Part shown: positions 46,249-55,042 of the stretch, piece by piece | How the letters are laid out: each line of letters begins with the position of its first letter | Position numbering within the stretch: position 1 is the stretch's first letter | DNA from: Alphaproteobacteria bacterium | GTDB lineage: Bacteria; Pseudomonadota; Alphaproteobacteria; Rhizobiales; Rhizobiaceae | Length of the DNA: 56,206 nucleotides | NCBI GenBank assembly: GCA_024280375.1 | Contig: JAJRQF010000034.1 | Span: 1 to 56,206, forward strand | Reading direction: 5' to 3' | Translations under genes and position numbers: made by a program | The notes under the pieces: generated by a model | What the model saw: only the letters and a program-made list of their open reading frames with translations | What the model was told of the DNA's origin: nothing | Database searches by the model: none

Positions 46249-47895
46249 ATGAGTGAAACGCTAGGCCCAAGCGCCCATATAGATACGTTTTCCCGGGATA
46301 ATCTGCCCGCATCTGATCTCTGGCCGGAGTTTCTGCTCGATGGATTTGATTATCCTGACCATATCAATGTCGGCTGTGAGCTAACCGATGATATGGTGGA
46401 AAAAGGCTTTGGCGATAACACGGCTCTCATCGGCAATGGTCGGCGCCGAACCTATAAGGAACTGACTGACTGGACCAATCGGCTGGCCCATGCGCTGGTG
46501 GAAGATTATGGCGTTGAACCGGGCAATCGGGTGATGATCCGTTCGGCCAATAATCCGGCGATGGTCGCCTGCTGGCTGGCTGCGACCAAGGCCGGGGCGG
46601 TGGTAGTCAATACCATGCCGATGTTGCGGGCCGGCGAACTTGGCAAAATCATCGACAAGGCCGAAATCAAGCTGGCGCTCTGCGATAGCCGCATCATGGA
46701 TGAACTGGTGATCTGTGCCAAGGATAGCCAATATTTACAGCAGGTTATCAGCTTTGATGGCACGGCCAATCACGATGCGGAACTGGACAGGGCAGCACTC
46801 AACAAAGATGTGCGCTTTTCCGCTGTTGAAACCGGTCGCGATGATGTGGCGCTGCTGGGCTTTACCTCCGGCACCACGGGCGAACCCAAGGCAACCATGC
46901 ATTTTCACCGAGATTTGCTGATCATTGCTGATGGCTATGCAAAGGAAGTGCTGAATGTCACGGCCGATGATGTTTTTGTCGGCTCACCGCCGCTTGCCTT
47001 TACCTTTGGGCTGGGTGGATTAGCTATATTCCCCTTGAGGTTTGGCGCGGCTGCAACCCTGTTGGAAGCGGCAACGCCGTCGAGCATGGTCGAGATTATC
47101 GAAACCTATAAGGCAACCATATGTTTTACGGCACCCACCGCCTATCGCGCTATGCTGGCGGCAATGGATGAGGGTGCTGATCTCTCCTCCTTGCGGATTG
47201 CAGTTTCTGCCGGTGAAACCCTGCCAGCCCCGGTATTTGACGACTGGAAAGAAAAGACCGGTAAACCGATGCTCGATGGTATCGGGGCAACGGAATTGCT
47301 GCATATTTTCATTTCCAACCGTTTAGGCAGTGCGGAAGCCTCCGCTACCGGCACCACGGTAGAAGGCTATCTGGCCCGTGTGGTGGACGAGGATATGAAC
47401 GATGTTGCCACTGGCGAAATTGGCAAATTGGCAATCAAAGGCCCGACCGGGTGCCGCTATCTGGCTGATGACCGGCAAAAAACCTATGTGCGGGATGGCT
47501 GGAACCTGACAGGTGATTCTTTCTTTGTTGATGATCGGGGCATTTTTCATTTTGCCGCCCGTTCCGATGATATGATTATCTCTTCTGGCTATAATATTGC
47601 CGGCCCCGAGGTTGAGGCAGCCCTGCTTGCGCACCCCCATGTGGCCGAGTGCGGGGTGATCGGCAAAACGGATGAGGCGCGCGGCCAGATCGTCGAAGCT
47701 TATATTGTTTTAAATGAGGGAATTGCCGGTGATGCGGATTGCGTAAAATCGTTGCAGGACCATGTGAAGGCAACCATCGCGCCCTATAAATACCCCCGTT
47801 CAATAAAGTTCATTGATGCATTGCCGAAAACCCAAACCGGGAAAATCCAGCGCTTCAGGCTGGGCGAAGATCAAACCGCAATGGGGCTTCACTAA
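46249..47895 (+). CDS. Benzoate-CoA ligase family (2-aminobenzoate-CoA ligase-like)
   Basis: This is an ANL-superfamily acyl-CoA synthetase. The AMP-binding loop is [20 protein letters not shown], followed by [22 protein letters not shown], the family signature [53 protein letters not shown], and the C-terminal catalytic Lys in [11 protein letters not shown]. Benzoate- and 2-aminobenzoate-CoA ligases share the ELLHIF segment. The direct overlap with the tryptophan dioxygenase gene (TAATG) argues that anthranilate, formed from kynurenine, is the substrate, but benzoate or an alicyclic acid remains possible. Confidence 0.88.
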   Translation: MSETLGPSAHIDTFSRDNLPASDLWPEFLLDGFDYPDHINVGCELTDDMVEKGFGDNTALIGNGRRRTYKELTDWTNRLAHALVEDYGVEPGNRVMIRSANNPAMVACWLAATKAGAVVVNTMPMLRAGELGKIIDKAEIKLALCDSRIMDELVICAKDSQYLQQVISFDGTANHDAELDRAALNKDVRFSAVETGRDDVALLGFTSGTTGEPKATMHFHRDLLIIADGYAKEVLNVTADDVFVGSPPLAFTFGLGGLAIFPLRFGAAATLLEAATPSSMVEIIETYKATICFTAPTAYRAMLAAMDEGADLSSLRIAVSAGETLPAPVFDDWKEKTGKPMLDGIGATELLHIFISNRLGSAEASATGTTVEGYLARVVDEDMNDVATGEIGKLAIKGPTGCRYLADDRQKTYVRDGWNLTGDSFFVDDRGIFHFAARSDDMIISSGYNIAGPEVEAALLAHPHVAECGVIGKTDEARGQIVEAYIVLNEGIAGDADCVKSLQDHVKATIAPYKYPRSIKFIDALPKTQTGKIQRFRLGEDQTAMGLH

Positions 47896-48734
47896 TGGCG
47901 ACTTTTGAAACTAATAAGGATGATTCCAACGCTGAAACGTCCTTCGCTGATAAAATGTCCTATTCAGACTATCTTGGTCTTGAGAATATTTTGACCGCCC
48001 AGCATCCGCAGTCAGAGGCCCACGATGAAATGCTGTTTATTGTCCAGCACCAAACCTCGGAATTATGGATGAAGCTGGCAATTCACGAATTGGTCGCCGC
48101 CCGCACTGCCCTATCCAACGATCAATTGCAGCAATCGTTTAAAATGCTGGCGAGGCTTTCGCGCATATTTGAACAGCTAAACTCCGCCTGGGATGTTTTG
48201 CGCACCATGACACCGAGCGAATATACGATTTTTCGTGAAACTTTGGGTAAATCTTCCGGCTTTCAATCCTGGCAATACCGGTTGATAGAATTTATCATCG
48301 GCAATCGCAATGAGGCCTTGTTGAAGCCCCATGCGCATTCAGCAGAAATCACCAAAGTGCTAAAGAGTGAACTGCAAAACCCCAGTCTTTATGATGCGAC
48401 CCTTGCCCTGCTTGTGCGCAATGGCTTTGATTTACCCGACGAGGTTATCAACCGCGACCCGGCGATGTCTCATCAGCCCAATGATGCGGTGGAGGCCGCC
48501 TGGGCAGTGATTTATAAAGACCCTCATAAGCACTGGCAACTATATGAACTGGCGGAAAAGCTGATGGATATTGAGGATTATTTCCGCCGTTGGCGGTTTA
48601 ACCATGTGACCACGGTTGAGCGCATCATTGGTTCCAAGCGTGGCACCGGTGGTACATCGGGCGTGCCCTATCTGCGGCGGATGCTCGATGTGGTTTTGTT
48701 TCCTGAACTTTGGCAGGTGAGAACCAGTCTTTAA
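47895..48734 (+). CDS. kynA: Tryptophan 2,3-dioxygenase
   Basis: KynA opens the indole ring of tryptophan to N-formylkynurenine. The 279-residue protein contains [40 protein letters not shown] with the active-site His, [12 protein letters not shown], and [26 protein letters not shown] with the heme-ligand His and substrate-binding GTGGTSG. It overlaps the ligase stop by one base. Kynurenine formamidase and kynureninase, needed to reach anthranilate, are not in the window. Confidence 0.96.
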   Translation: MATFETNKDDSNAETSFADKMSYSDYLGLENILTAQHPQSEAHDEMLFIVQHQTSELWMKLAIHELVAARTALSNDQLQQSFKMLARLSRIFEQLNSAWDVLRTMTPSEYTIFRETLGKSSGFQSWQYRLIEFIIGNRNEALLKPHAHSAEITKVLKSELQNPSLYDATLALLVRNGFDLPDEVINRDPAMSHQPNDAVEAAWAVIYKDPHKHWQLYELAEKLMDIEDYFRRWRFNHVTTVERIIGSKRGTGGTSGVPYLRRMLDVVLFPELWQVRTSL

Positions 48735-48760
48735 TATCCGAGAATTGCGAGAATTAATTG

Positions 48761-49174
48761 ATGCCCGCTTTTATATCCAGACAGAAAATCTTGTTCCAGC
48801 ATTGCGACCCGGCCCGCATTGTTTTCTATCCGCGATATTTTGAGCTGATCAACGCGGTGGTCGAGCAATGGTTTGAGGAAGGCGTCGGCCTTTCTTTTGC
48901 AGAAATGCACATGGAGCGCGAAGAAGGGGTTCCCACATTAAAGCTTGATGCCTTCTTTTCGGCACCCAGCAGGCTTGGGGATTTGCTGAATTTCTCGCTT
49001 ACGGTTTCACGATTGGGAAACAGCAGCGTTGATTTAAAGATCATTGCCGATTGTCAGGGTGAGAAACGGCTCGAAGCGAATTTAACTTTGGTGCATATTT
49101 CCAATTCAGACGGCAAATCAAAGCACTGGCGGGCTGAAATTCGCGCAAAAATGCAGAATTTTTTGGTAGATTGA
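48761..49174 (+). CDS. 4-hydroxybenzoyl-CoA thioesterase family protein
   Basis: The 137-residue hot-dog-fold protein has FQHCDPARIVFYPRYFELINAVVEQWFEE, with the catalytic Asp of the 4HBT class in CDPA. An aryl-CoA thioesterase beside an aryl-CoA ligase may release trapped CoA or act in the pathway. ATG at 48761 is preferred to a TTG one codon earlier. It lies between kynA and the RidA gene, probably in the same transcript. Confidence 0.9.
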   Translation: MPAFISRQKILFQHCDPARIVFYPRYFELINAVVEQWFEEGVGLSFAEMHMEREEGVPTLKLDAFFSAPSRLGDLLNFSLTVSRLGNSSVDLKIIADCQGEKRLEANLTLVHISNSDGKSKHWRAEIRAKMQNFLVD

Positions 49175-49194
49175 AAATAACTGGCGAGAGCAAC

Positions 49195-49590
49195 ATGCAC
49201 AAAGATTTACAGCCTAAGGGTTGGAAAAAAGCCAGTGGTTATGCCAATGGCGTGATGGCCAAAGGCACCATGATTTTCACCGGCGGGCAGATTGGCTGGA
49301 ATGCCGACCAGCAATTTGAGAGCGATGATTTTGTCGCCCAGCTTGAGCATTGTTTGGAAAATATAGTGGCCATATTGGTTGAAGCGGGCGCTGGGCCGCA
49401 ACATCTGGTGCGGCTCACATGGTTTGTCACCGACCGTGAGGAATACAAATCCAACCTTGCGGAAGTTGGCAAAGCCTATCGCAAGGTCCTGGGGCGTAAT
49501 TTCCCGGCCATGAGCGTTGTGGAGGTTTCATCCCTGATTGAAGATCGGGCAAAAATCGAGATCGAGGCAACCGCTGTGCTGCCTGACTAA
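49195..49590 (+). CDS. RidA family protein
   Basis: RidA proteins hydrolyse reactive enamines and imines to ketones and ammonia. The conserved elements are GVMAKGTMIFTGGQIGWNADQ, VRLTWFVTDREEYK and the C-terminal FPAMSVVEVSSLIEDRAKIEIEATAVLP. The Arg in the usual CVRA-type position is not clearly placed, so deaminase activity is uncertain. The ATG at 49195 begins the homology. It is the last gene of the operon, just before a hairpin terminator. Its presence suits a pathway with an amino-substituted ring intermediate. Confidence 0.88.
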   Translation: MHKDLQPKGWKKASGYANGVMAKGTMIFTGGQIGWNADQQFESDDFVAQLEHCLENIVAILVEAGAGPQHLVRLTWFVTDREEYKSNLAEVGKAYRKVLGRNFPAMSVVEVSSLIEDRAKIEIEATAVLPD

Positions 49591-49620
49591 TAGCTATATT
49601 TAGATATAGCTATTTTTCTT
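49590..49620. terminator. Bidirectional intrinsic terminator between ridA and marR
   Basis: ATAGCTATA pairs with TATAGCTAT across a six-base loop and is followed by TTTTCTTTT on the plus strand. The arms overlap the ridA stop and the end of the convergent MarR gene. Confidence 0.65.
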
Positions 49621-50071
49621 TTAGTGATTCGGCGGACCCAAGTTCCAAAATCTTTTCCAGCGCACCAATGCCAGCGGTCAATTGACCAATCGCCTCGGAG
49701 CTTAGTTTTGCTCGCAAGTCCTTTTCAAATTTTTCCACCAGCGGCTTGATCTCGCCAAATTTGGATTTTCCGGTATCGGTCAATTGCAGCAGATGTTGGC
49801 GCTTGTCTTGCCTGGAGGAGATTTGCTCGATCCAGCCATTTTCGGTCAATCGGGCAACGCCCCGGCTGATTGTTGATTTGTGGGTTCTGGTACTGGCAAC
49901 GATTGCCTTGGCAGTGCATTGCTTTTTAGCCGCCAGTGTTGCCAATATTCGCCATTCTGGAATGCCTATGTCAAACTGGTCGGAATAAATTTCCGCCATC
50001 CGGTTGGAGACCTCATAGGACAATCTGGATAGTCGAAATGGCAAAAAGTTTTGCAGATCGAATTCAGGCAT
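49610..50071 (-). CDS. MarR-family regulator divergent from hmgA
   Basis: The 153-residue protein has a winged helix (IPEWRILATLAAKKQCTAKAIVASTRTHKSTISRGVARLTENGWIEQISSRQDKRQHLLQLT) between helical dimerisation regions. It diverges from hmgA across 97 bp containing a near-perfect 20-bp palindrome, so it is the likely repressor of the homogentisate genes, responding to a pathway acid such as homogentisate. It is unrelated in local sequence to the other MarR at 43790. Confidence 0.9.
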   Translation of the reverse strand: MPEFDLQNFLPFRLSRLSYEVSNRMAEIYSDQFDIGIPEWRILATLAAKKQCTAKAIVASTRTHKSTISRGVARLTENGWIEQISSRQDKRQHLLQLTDTGKSKFGEIKPLVEKFEKDLRAKLSSEAIGQLTAGIGALEKILELGSAESLKEK

Positions 50072-50108
50072 AAATATTGACTTTCCTTAAACAATAGCGT
50101 GCGGTAGA

Positions 50109-50128
50109 TTGGTTGCAATTGAAACCAA
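50109..50128. promoter_or_regulatory. MarR-type operator upstream of hmgA
   Basis: TTGGTTGCAATTGAAACCAA is palindromic at 18 of 20 positions and sits 40 bp upstream of the hmgA ATG, 37 bp from the divergent marR start. The arms TTGGTT/AACCAA are typical of MarR-family sites. Confidence 0.65.
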
Positions 50129-50168
50129 ATATACATATCAGTTTCGCATGCATAAGGAAAACATCAAG

Positions 50169-51491
50169 ATGACCGGCAAATTTTCCAATGTTTCTTCCGA
50201 CTATATGTCAGGATTTGGCAATGATTTTGAAACTGAATCGCTAAAAGGTGCCTTGCCCCAGGGGCAAAATTCCCCACAGAACTGCGCCTATGGGCTTTAT
50301 GCTGAACAATTATCCGGCTCGCCCTTCACTGCGCCGCGTGGCGAAAACGAGCGTTCATGGCTTTATCGCATTCGCCCAAGCGTGCGCCATTCGGCGGCTT
50401 TTTCCCCGCTTGATATGCCCAATTGGGCCTCAGCTCCCAATATTGGTGACCATGATTTACCGATTGCGCAATTGCGCTGGTCACCGGTGGAAATACCCGA
50501 TGAGCCGCTAAGTTTTGTCGAGGGCGTGAGGATCATGACCACAGCCGGTGATGTAAACACCCAATCCGGCATGGCCGCCGGGCTTTATTTTGTCACCCGA
50601 TCAATGGAAGATGAGGTCTTTTATAACGCCGATGCCGAATTGCTTGTGGTGCCGCAACAGGGTGATTTGCTTTTCTTCACCGAGCTTGGAAAACTGCAAA
50701 TTGCACCCGGCGAGATCGCCATCATTCCGCGCGGCATGAAGTTTCGGGTCGAGCTTGCAGGATGCGATAGCGCGCGCGGTTATATTTGCGAAAACTATGG
50801 CGGAAAGTTCACCCTGCCGGATCGTGGACCGATCGGGGCCAATTGTCTGGCCAATCCGCGGGATTTCAAAACCCCGATTGCCGCCTTTGAAGAGCGCGAT
50901 GAGCCGTGCACGCTGACGGTTAAATGGTGCGGAAAATTTTACTCATGCCGCCTTGGCCATTCGCCGCTGGATGTGGTGGCATGGCACGGCAATTATGCGC
51001 CCTATAAATATGATCTAGACACATTTTCCCCGGTTGGCGCTATTCGTTTTGACCACCCGGACCCTTCAATTTTTACAGTGCTCACCGCCCCGTCAGAAAC
51101 ACCCGGCACCGCCAATATTGATTTTGTAATATTTCCCGAGCGCTGGCTGGTTGGCGAAAACACCTTCCGCCCACCCTGGTATCATATGAACATCATGTCG
51201 GAATTCATGGGCAATATTAAGGGCGAATATGATGCCAAGCCCGATGGCTTTGCACCCGGTGCGGTGAGCCTGCACAATTGTATGTTGCCCCACGGGCCAG
51301 ACAACGAGGCCTATGAAAAAGCCACCCAGTCCGAATTGGTGCCGCATAAATTGACCGACACCCTTGCCTTTATGTTTGAGACGCGCTTTCCTCAACATCT
51401 GACGCGATATGCAAGCGAACTTGATGAGTTGCAGCAGGATTATCCACAATGCTGGGATGGTTTAAAAAAGAATTTTACCGGACAAAAATAG
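50169..51491 (+). CDS. hmgA: Homogentisate 1,2-dioxygenase
   Basis: HmgA cleaves the homogentisate ring in tyrosine/phenylalanine breakdown. The 440-residue protein has [41 protein letters not shown], and the iron ligands in [14 protein letters not shown] (His, Glu) and [11 protein letters not shown] (His). The ATG at 50169 has AAGGA ten bases upstream and begins the homology. It is followed 47 bp later by a fumarylacetoacetase-family gene. Hydroxyphenylpyruvate dioxygenase and maleylacetoacetate isomerase are not in the window. Confidence 0.97.
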   Translation: MTGKFSNVSSDYMSGFGNDFETESLKGALPQGQNSPQNCAYGLYAEQLSGSPFTAPRGENERSWLYRIRPSVRHSAAFSPLDMPNWASAPNIGDHDLPIAQLRWSPVEIPDEPLSFVEGVRIMTTAGDVNTQSGMAAGLYFVTRSMEDEVFYNADAELLVVPQQGDLLFFTELGKLQIAPGEIAIIPRGMKFRVELAGCDSARGYICENYGGKFTLPDRGPIGANCLANPRDFKTPIAAFEERDEPCTLTVKWCGKFYSCRLGHSPLDVVAWHGNYAPYKYDLDTFSPVGAIRFDHPDPSIFTVLTAPSETPGTANIDFVIFPERWLVGENTFRPPWYHMNIMSEFMGNIKGEYDAKPDGFAPGAVSLHNCMLPHGPDNEAYEKATQSELVPHKLTDTLAFMFETRFPQHLTRYASELDELQQDYPQCWDGLKKNFTGQK

Positions 51492-51538
51492 GACCTAATC
51501 CCAGGTCTAAGACCTGAAACCGCAATGAAAGGCGTTCA

Positions 51539-52546
51539 ATGAAACTGGCGACACTGAGTGATGGAAGCAAAGATGGAAGACTTGTTGTTGTATCAAAAGA
51601 CCTGACCCGGTTTACCGATGTCAGCCATATCGCAGCCAATATGCGCGAAGCGGTCGATAATTGGGCAGATGTTAAACGCCGGTTGGAAAATGCAGCGCAA
51701 GGCCTGCTGGTTGGTTCTGTGCCAAGCGACCGGTTTCACGAACATGATGCAATGGCCCCCTTGCCGCGTGCCAGCCAATGGGCCGATGGCTCCGCCTATG
51801 TCAACCATGTGGAGCTGGTGCGAAAGGCCCGCGGGGCTGAAATGCCCGCATCTTTCTGGACCGATCCGCTGATGTATATGGGGGCAGCTGATGCGATGCT
51901 TGGCGCGCGCGATACCATTCCAGCGGCGAGCGAAGACTGGGGCATTGATCTGGAGGCAGAAGTTGGGGTGATTGTCACCGACGTACCACTTGGCTGTTCC
52001 GTTGAAGAGGCCGCCAGCAAAATCTGCATGGTGGTGTTGATCAATGATATTTCTTTCCGCGATCTTATCCCGGCAGAATTGGCCAAGGGCTTTGGCTTTT
52101 TCCAATCCAAGGGGCCAACCGCATTGTCTCCGGTGGCTGTTACACTGGATGAATTGGGCGATGACTGGCGCGATGGAAAATTGCATTTGCCAATTCACGT
52201 GCAACTGGACGGTGAAGCATTTGGCAAAGCAGATGCGGGTGTCGACATGGTATTTGATTTCCCGACCCTGATTGCCCACGCGGCCAAAACCCGGAAAATT
52301 TCCGCAGGTGCCATCATTGGTTCGGGCACAATATCAAACAAATTTGAGGACGGCCCGGGCAAGTTGATCCAGGATGGCGGGGTTGGTTATTCCTGTATTG
52401 CCGAACTTCGTACCATTGAAACCATTAATGCTGGCAAGCCGGAAACCCCCTATCTGGGTTTTGGCGATATGGTGCGCATTGAAATGAATGATGCGGATGG
52501 GCATTCGATTTTTGGGGCGATTGAGCAGATTGTCGAAAAGGTCTGA
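51539..52546 (+). CDS. Fumarylacetoacetate hydrolase family protein
   Basis: The last step of homogentisate breakdown is hydrolysis of fumarylacetoacetate. This 335-residue protein has the FAH fold with IDLEAEVGVIVTD (metal-binding Glu residues), FFQSKGPTALSP and IIGSGTISNKFED. It is shorter than classical eukaryotic FAH, as common in Proteobacteria. Placement behind hmgA is strong context. The ureohydrolase gene starts four bases after its stop, so the operon may continue into guanidino-compound genes. Confidence 0.92.
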   Translation: MKLATLSDGSKDGRLVVVSKDLTRFTDVSHIAANMREAVDNWADVKRRLENAAQGLLVGSVPSDRFHEHDAMAPLPRASQWADGSAYVNHVELVRKARGAEMPASFWTDPLMYMGAADAMLGARDTIPAASEDWGIDLEAEVGVIVTDVPLGCSVEEAASKICMVVLINDISFRDLIPAELAKGFGFFQSKGPTALSPVAVTLDELGDDWRDGKLHLPIHVQLDGEAFGKADAGVDMVFDFPTLIAHAAKTRKISAGAIIGSGTISNKFEDGPGKLIQDGGVGYSCIAELRTIETINAGKPETPYLGFGDMVRIEMNDADGHSIFGAIEQIVEKV

Positions 52547-52550
52547 TCCA

Positions 52551-53519
52551 TTGGCGAATAATTATGATAGTGGCCGGCTGGATTTGCCCTTTGTCGGCCA
52601 TGCCACTTTCGGCAAGCGGCCGCCCTGCCTAGATTGGGATAATATAGAGGCCGATATAGGTGTTCTTGGCGCTCCTTATGATTTCGGCACCCAATATCGC
52701 GCCGGCGCGAGGTTTGGCCCAAGGGCCATTCGCGAGGCATCGACATTATTTTCATTTGGCCATGCGGGCGCCTATGACCATGAGGATGATGCGATTTATC
52801 TGCCCGCATCGGTACGCATTGTCGATTTGGGCGATGCGGATATTGTCCACACCAATACGGAAAAAAGCCATGCCAATATAGAGTTTGGTGTACGCAAAAT
52901 TCTGGCCGCAGGCGCTCTGCCAGTGGTTTTGGGCGGCGATCATTCAATCAACATTCCTTGCATTAATGCCTTTAGCGAAGCGGAACCCATTCATATTGTG
53001 CAGATAGATGCGCATCTCGATTTTGTCGACGAGCGCCACGGGGTACGCAATGGCCACGGTAATCCGATGCGCCGGGCGGCTGAAAAAGACTATGTCACAG
53101 GCCTCTCACAACTGGGTATTCGCAATGTCTCCTCAACCGCCAAGGAAGGCTATGAGGATGCTCGTAAAATGGGCAGTGATATTTTATCAGTGCGCCAGAT
53201 CAGAAAGCTTGGTGTGGATGCGGTATTGGAACGGATTCCAAAGGCCGCGCGTTACTATGTGACGATTGATATTGATGGCTTTGACCCTTCCATTGCGCCG
53301 GGCACCGGTACGCCCAGCCATGGCGGCTTCCTCTATTATGAGGTATTGGAAATACTACAGGGTTTGAGCAAACGCGGCGAAGTGGTCGGAATTGATCTGG
53401 TGGAGGTTGCGCCCGATTACGATCATTCCGGTTCGACCTCGTTTTTGGCGGCGCAAATATTGCTCAATTTTCTCGGCTTTATATTTCATCAGCGGCAGTC
53501 AGGCCGAATTGTAGAATAA
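52551..53519 (+). CDS. Agmatinase/guanidino-acid ureohydrolase family enzyme
   Basis: The arginase-fold enzyme hydrolyses a guanidino group to urea. The binuclear manganese ligands are in VVLGGDHSINIP, QIDAHLDFVDE and YVTIDIDGFDPSIAPGTGTPSHGG. The preferred start is TTG at 52551, four bases after the previous gene, with AGGT upstream; this gives 322 residues, normal for the family. Substrate (agmatine, guanidinobutyrate or another guanidino acid) cannot be read from the motifs. The adjacent creatinase favours a guanidino-compound role. Confidence 0.9.
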   Translation: MANNYDSGRLDLPFVGHATFGKRPPCLDWDNIEADIGVLGAPYDFGTQYRAGARFGPRAIREASTLFSFGHAGAYDHEDDAIYLPASVRIVDLGDADIVHTNTEKSHANIEFGVRKILAAGALPVVLGGDHSINIPCINAFSEAEPIHIVQIDAHLDFVDERHGVRNGHGNPMRRAAEKDYVTGLSQLGIRNVSSTAKEGYEDARKMGSDILSVRQIRKLGVDAVLERIPKAARYYVTIDIDGFDPSIAPGTGTPSHGGFLYYEVLEILQGLSKRGEVVGIDLVEVAPDYDHSGSTSFLAAQILLNFLGFIFHQRQSGRIVE

Positions 53520-53544
53520 CGACCTTTTATGTCGCGCGATTGCG

Positions 53545-53573
53545 CAAACCATTTTTCGGTTTGTGTTTGTTTT
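53545..53573 (+). terminator. Hairpin with T-rich tail between ureohydrolase and creatinase genes
   Basis: CAAACC pairs with GGTTTG across a seven-base loop, followed by TGTTTGTTTT. It is a weak intrinsic terminator or a processing hairpin in the 89-bp gap. Confidence 0.45.
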
Positions 53574-53608
53574 GGCTTGAACCTTAATTACCAGGCCAGA
53601 GAACCGAA

Positions 53609-54859
53609 TTGACCAGCTATAATTCAATCGACCCCGCAACCGGCATGCAGCAGATGATGCAATTGCATAATGGTGAAAAATCATGGTCGCCATTTTCACC
53701 ATCTGAAATGCAGCGCCGCCAAAATGCCATGCGCGTCCACATGGCTAAGAGCAATATCGATTGCGCAATACTCACCAGCTATCACTGCATCAATTACTAT
53801 TCCGGTTTTACCTATTGTTATTTTGGCCGCAAATATGCCTGCATCATTGATGCAGATAATGTGACCACTCTTTCCGCCGGTATAGATGGTGGTCAGCCCT
53901 GGCGTATGACCCATGGTGACAATGCTACCTATACGGATTGGCGGCGGGATAATTTTTTCAACGCCCTGCAAGAAATTGTCGGCCAGTCACCCACATCCGG
54001 GCGTTTGCGTATTGGGGTAGAGTTTGATCATCTCAATCTTGAATATCTGGAGCAGCTGAAAGAGACTTTCCTTAACGCCGAGTTTGTTGATATTGCCAAG
54101 CCCTCCATGTGGATGCGCACGGTAAAATCGGAAGAAGAAATCGCCTTGATTACTGAAAGCGCGCGCATTGCTGATTTGGGTGGCGAGGCCTGTGTGGATG
54201 CGGTCGAGGCAGGTATCGGTGAACATGAGGTGGCAATTGCTGCAACCAATGCGATGATCCGCGAGATTGCAAATTCATTCCCGCAGGTTGAATTGATGGA
54301 TACATGGACCTGGTTTCAGTCTGGCATCAATACAGACGGCGCCCATAACCCGGTGACCAACAAAAAAATAGCCTCTGGCGATATTCTATCGCTCAACTGC
54401 TTTCCAATGATGTTTGGCTATTATACCGCACTTGAACGCACGCTTTTTTGCGATCATGCAAGTGATGAACATCTGCGCCTATGGGAAATCAATTGCGATG
54501 TGCACCGCGCCGGTTTGGAACTGATAAAACCCGGTGCGCGATGTTGCGATATTGCGCGTGAGTTAAACCATATTTACCGCGAGCACGATTTGCTGCAATA
54601 TCGCTCTTTTGGCTATGGCCATTCGTTCGGTGTATTATCGCATTATTATGGGCGAGAGGCCGGGGTCGAATTGCGTGAGGATGTGGAAACCGTACTGGAG
54701 CCGGGCATGGTGGTTTCAATGGAACCTATGATCATGATCCCGGAGGGCGTTGCAGGATCCGGTGGATATCGCGAGCATGACATTCTGGTAATTGGCGAAA
54801 ATGACACCACAAACATAACCCATTTCCCGTTTGGGCCAGAAAACAACATTATTGGTTAA
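53609..54859 (+). CDS. Creatinase (creatine amidinohydrolase)
   Basis: Creatinase hydrolyses creatine to sarcosine and urea with a metal-free pita-bread fold. The 416-residue protein is close to known creatinases throughout: ILTSYHCINYYSGFTYCYFGR, SAGIDGGQPWRMTHGDN, LMDTWTWFQSGINTDGAHNPV, FGYGHSFGVLSHYYGREAGVELRED (active-site His) and SMEPMIMIPEGVAGSGGYREHD. The longest frame starts with TTG at 53609; an ATG at 53645 would remove 12 residues. No sarcosine oxidase or creatininase gene is in the window. Confidence 0.93.
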   Translation: MTSYNSIDPATGMQQMMQLHNGEKSWSPFSPSEMQRRQNAMRVHMAKSNIDCAILTSYHCINYYSGFTYCYFGRKYACIIDADNVTTLSAGIDGGQPWRMTHGDNATYTDWRRDNFFNALQEIVGQSPTSGRLRIGVEFDHLNLEYLEQLKETFLNAEFVDIAKPSMWMRTVKSEEEIALITESARIADLGGEACVDAVEAGIGEHEVAIAATNAMIREIANSFPQVELMDTWTWFQSGINTDGAHNPVTNKKIASGDILSLNCFPMMFGYYTALERTLFCDHASDEHLRLWEINCDVHRAGLELIKPGARCCDIARELNHIYREHDLLQYRSFGYGHSFGVLSHYYGREAGVELREDVETVLEPGMVVSMEPMIMIPEGVAGSGGYREHDILVIGENDTTNITHFPFGPENNIIG

Positions 54860-55042
54860 GGTTGCAGTTTAGGCCGCATACATTGAAGAATCTGCAATAT
54901 ATCCGGGGGCATGTCGCAATGTGAACGGGCATGGCCAGGTTTTTTCCATTGACGAAACGGTGTTTGATATGTTGTCTATAGGAAAATAAGCTAAAATAAC
55001 AAAATGACAGCAAAAACTGCTGCGTGAATACAGGGATGAAAA

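Noticed and set aside
51593-52279. 228-codon minus-strand frame opposite the fumarylacetoacetase-family gene
   Set aside because: It is antisense to a well-supported gene and has no recognisable motif or ribosome-binding site.
54860-55042. Promoter-like TTGACG before the ABC ATPase
   Set aside because: No -10 hexamer lies at an acceptable spacing, so it is not listed as a feature.
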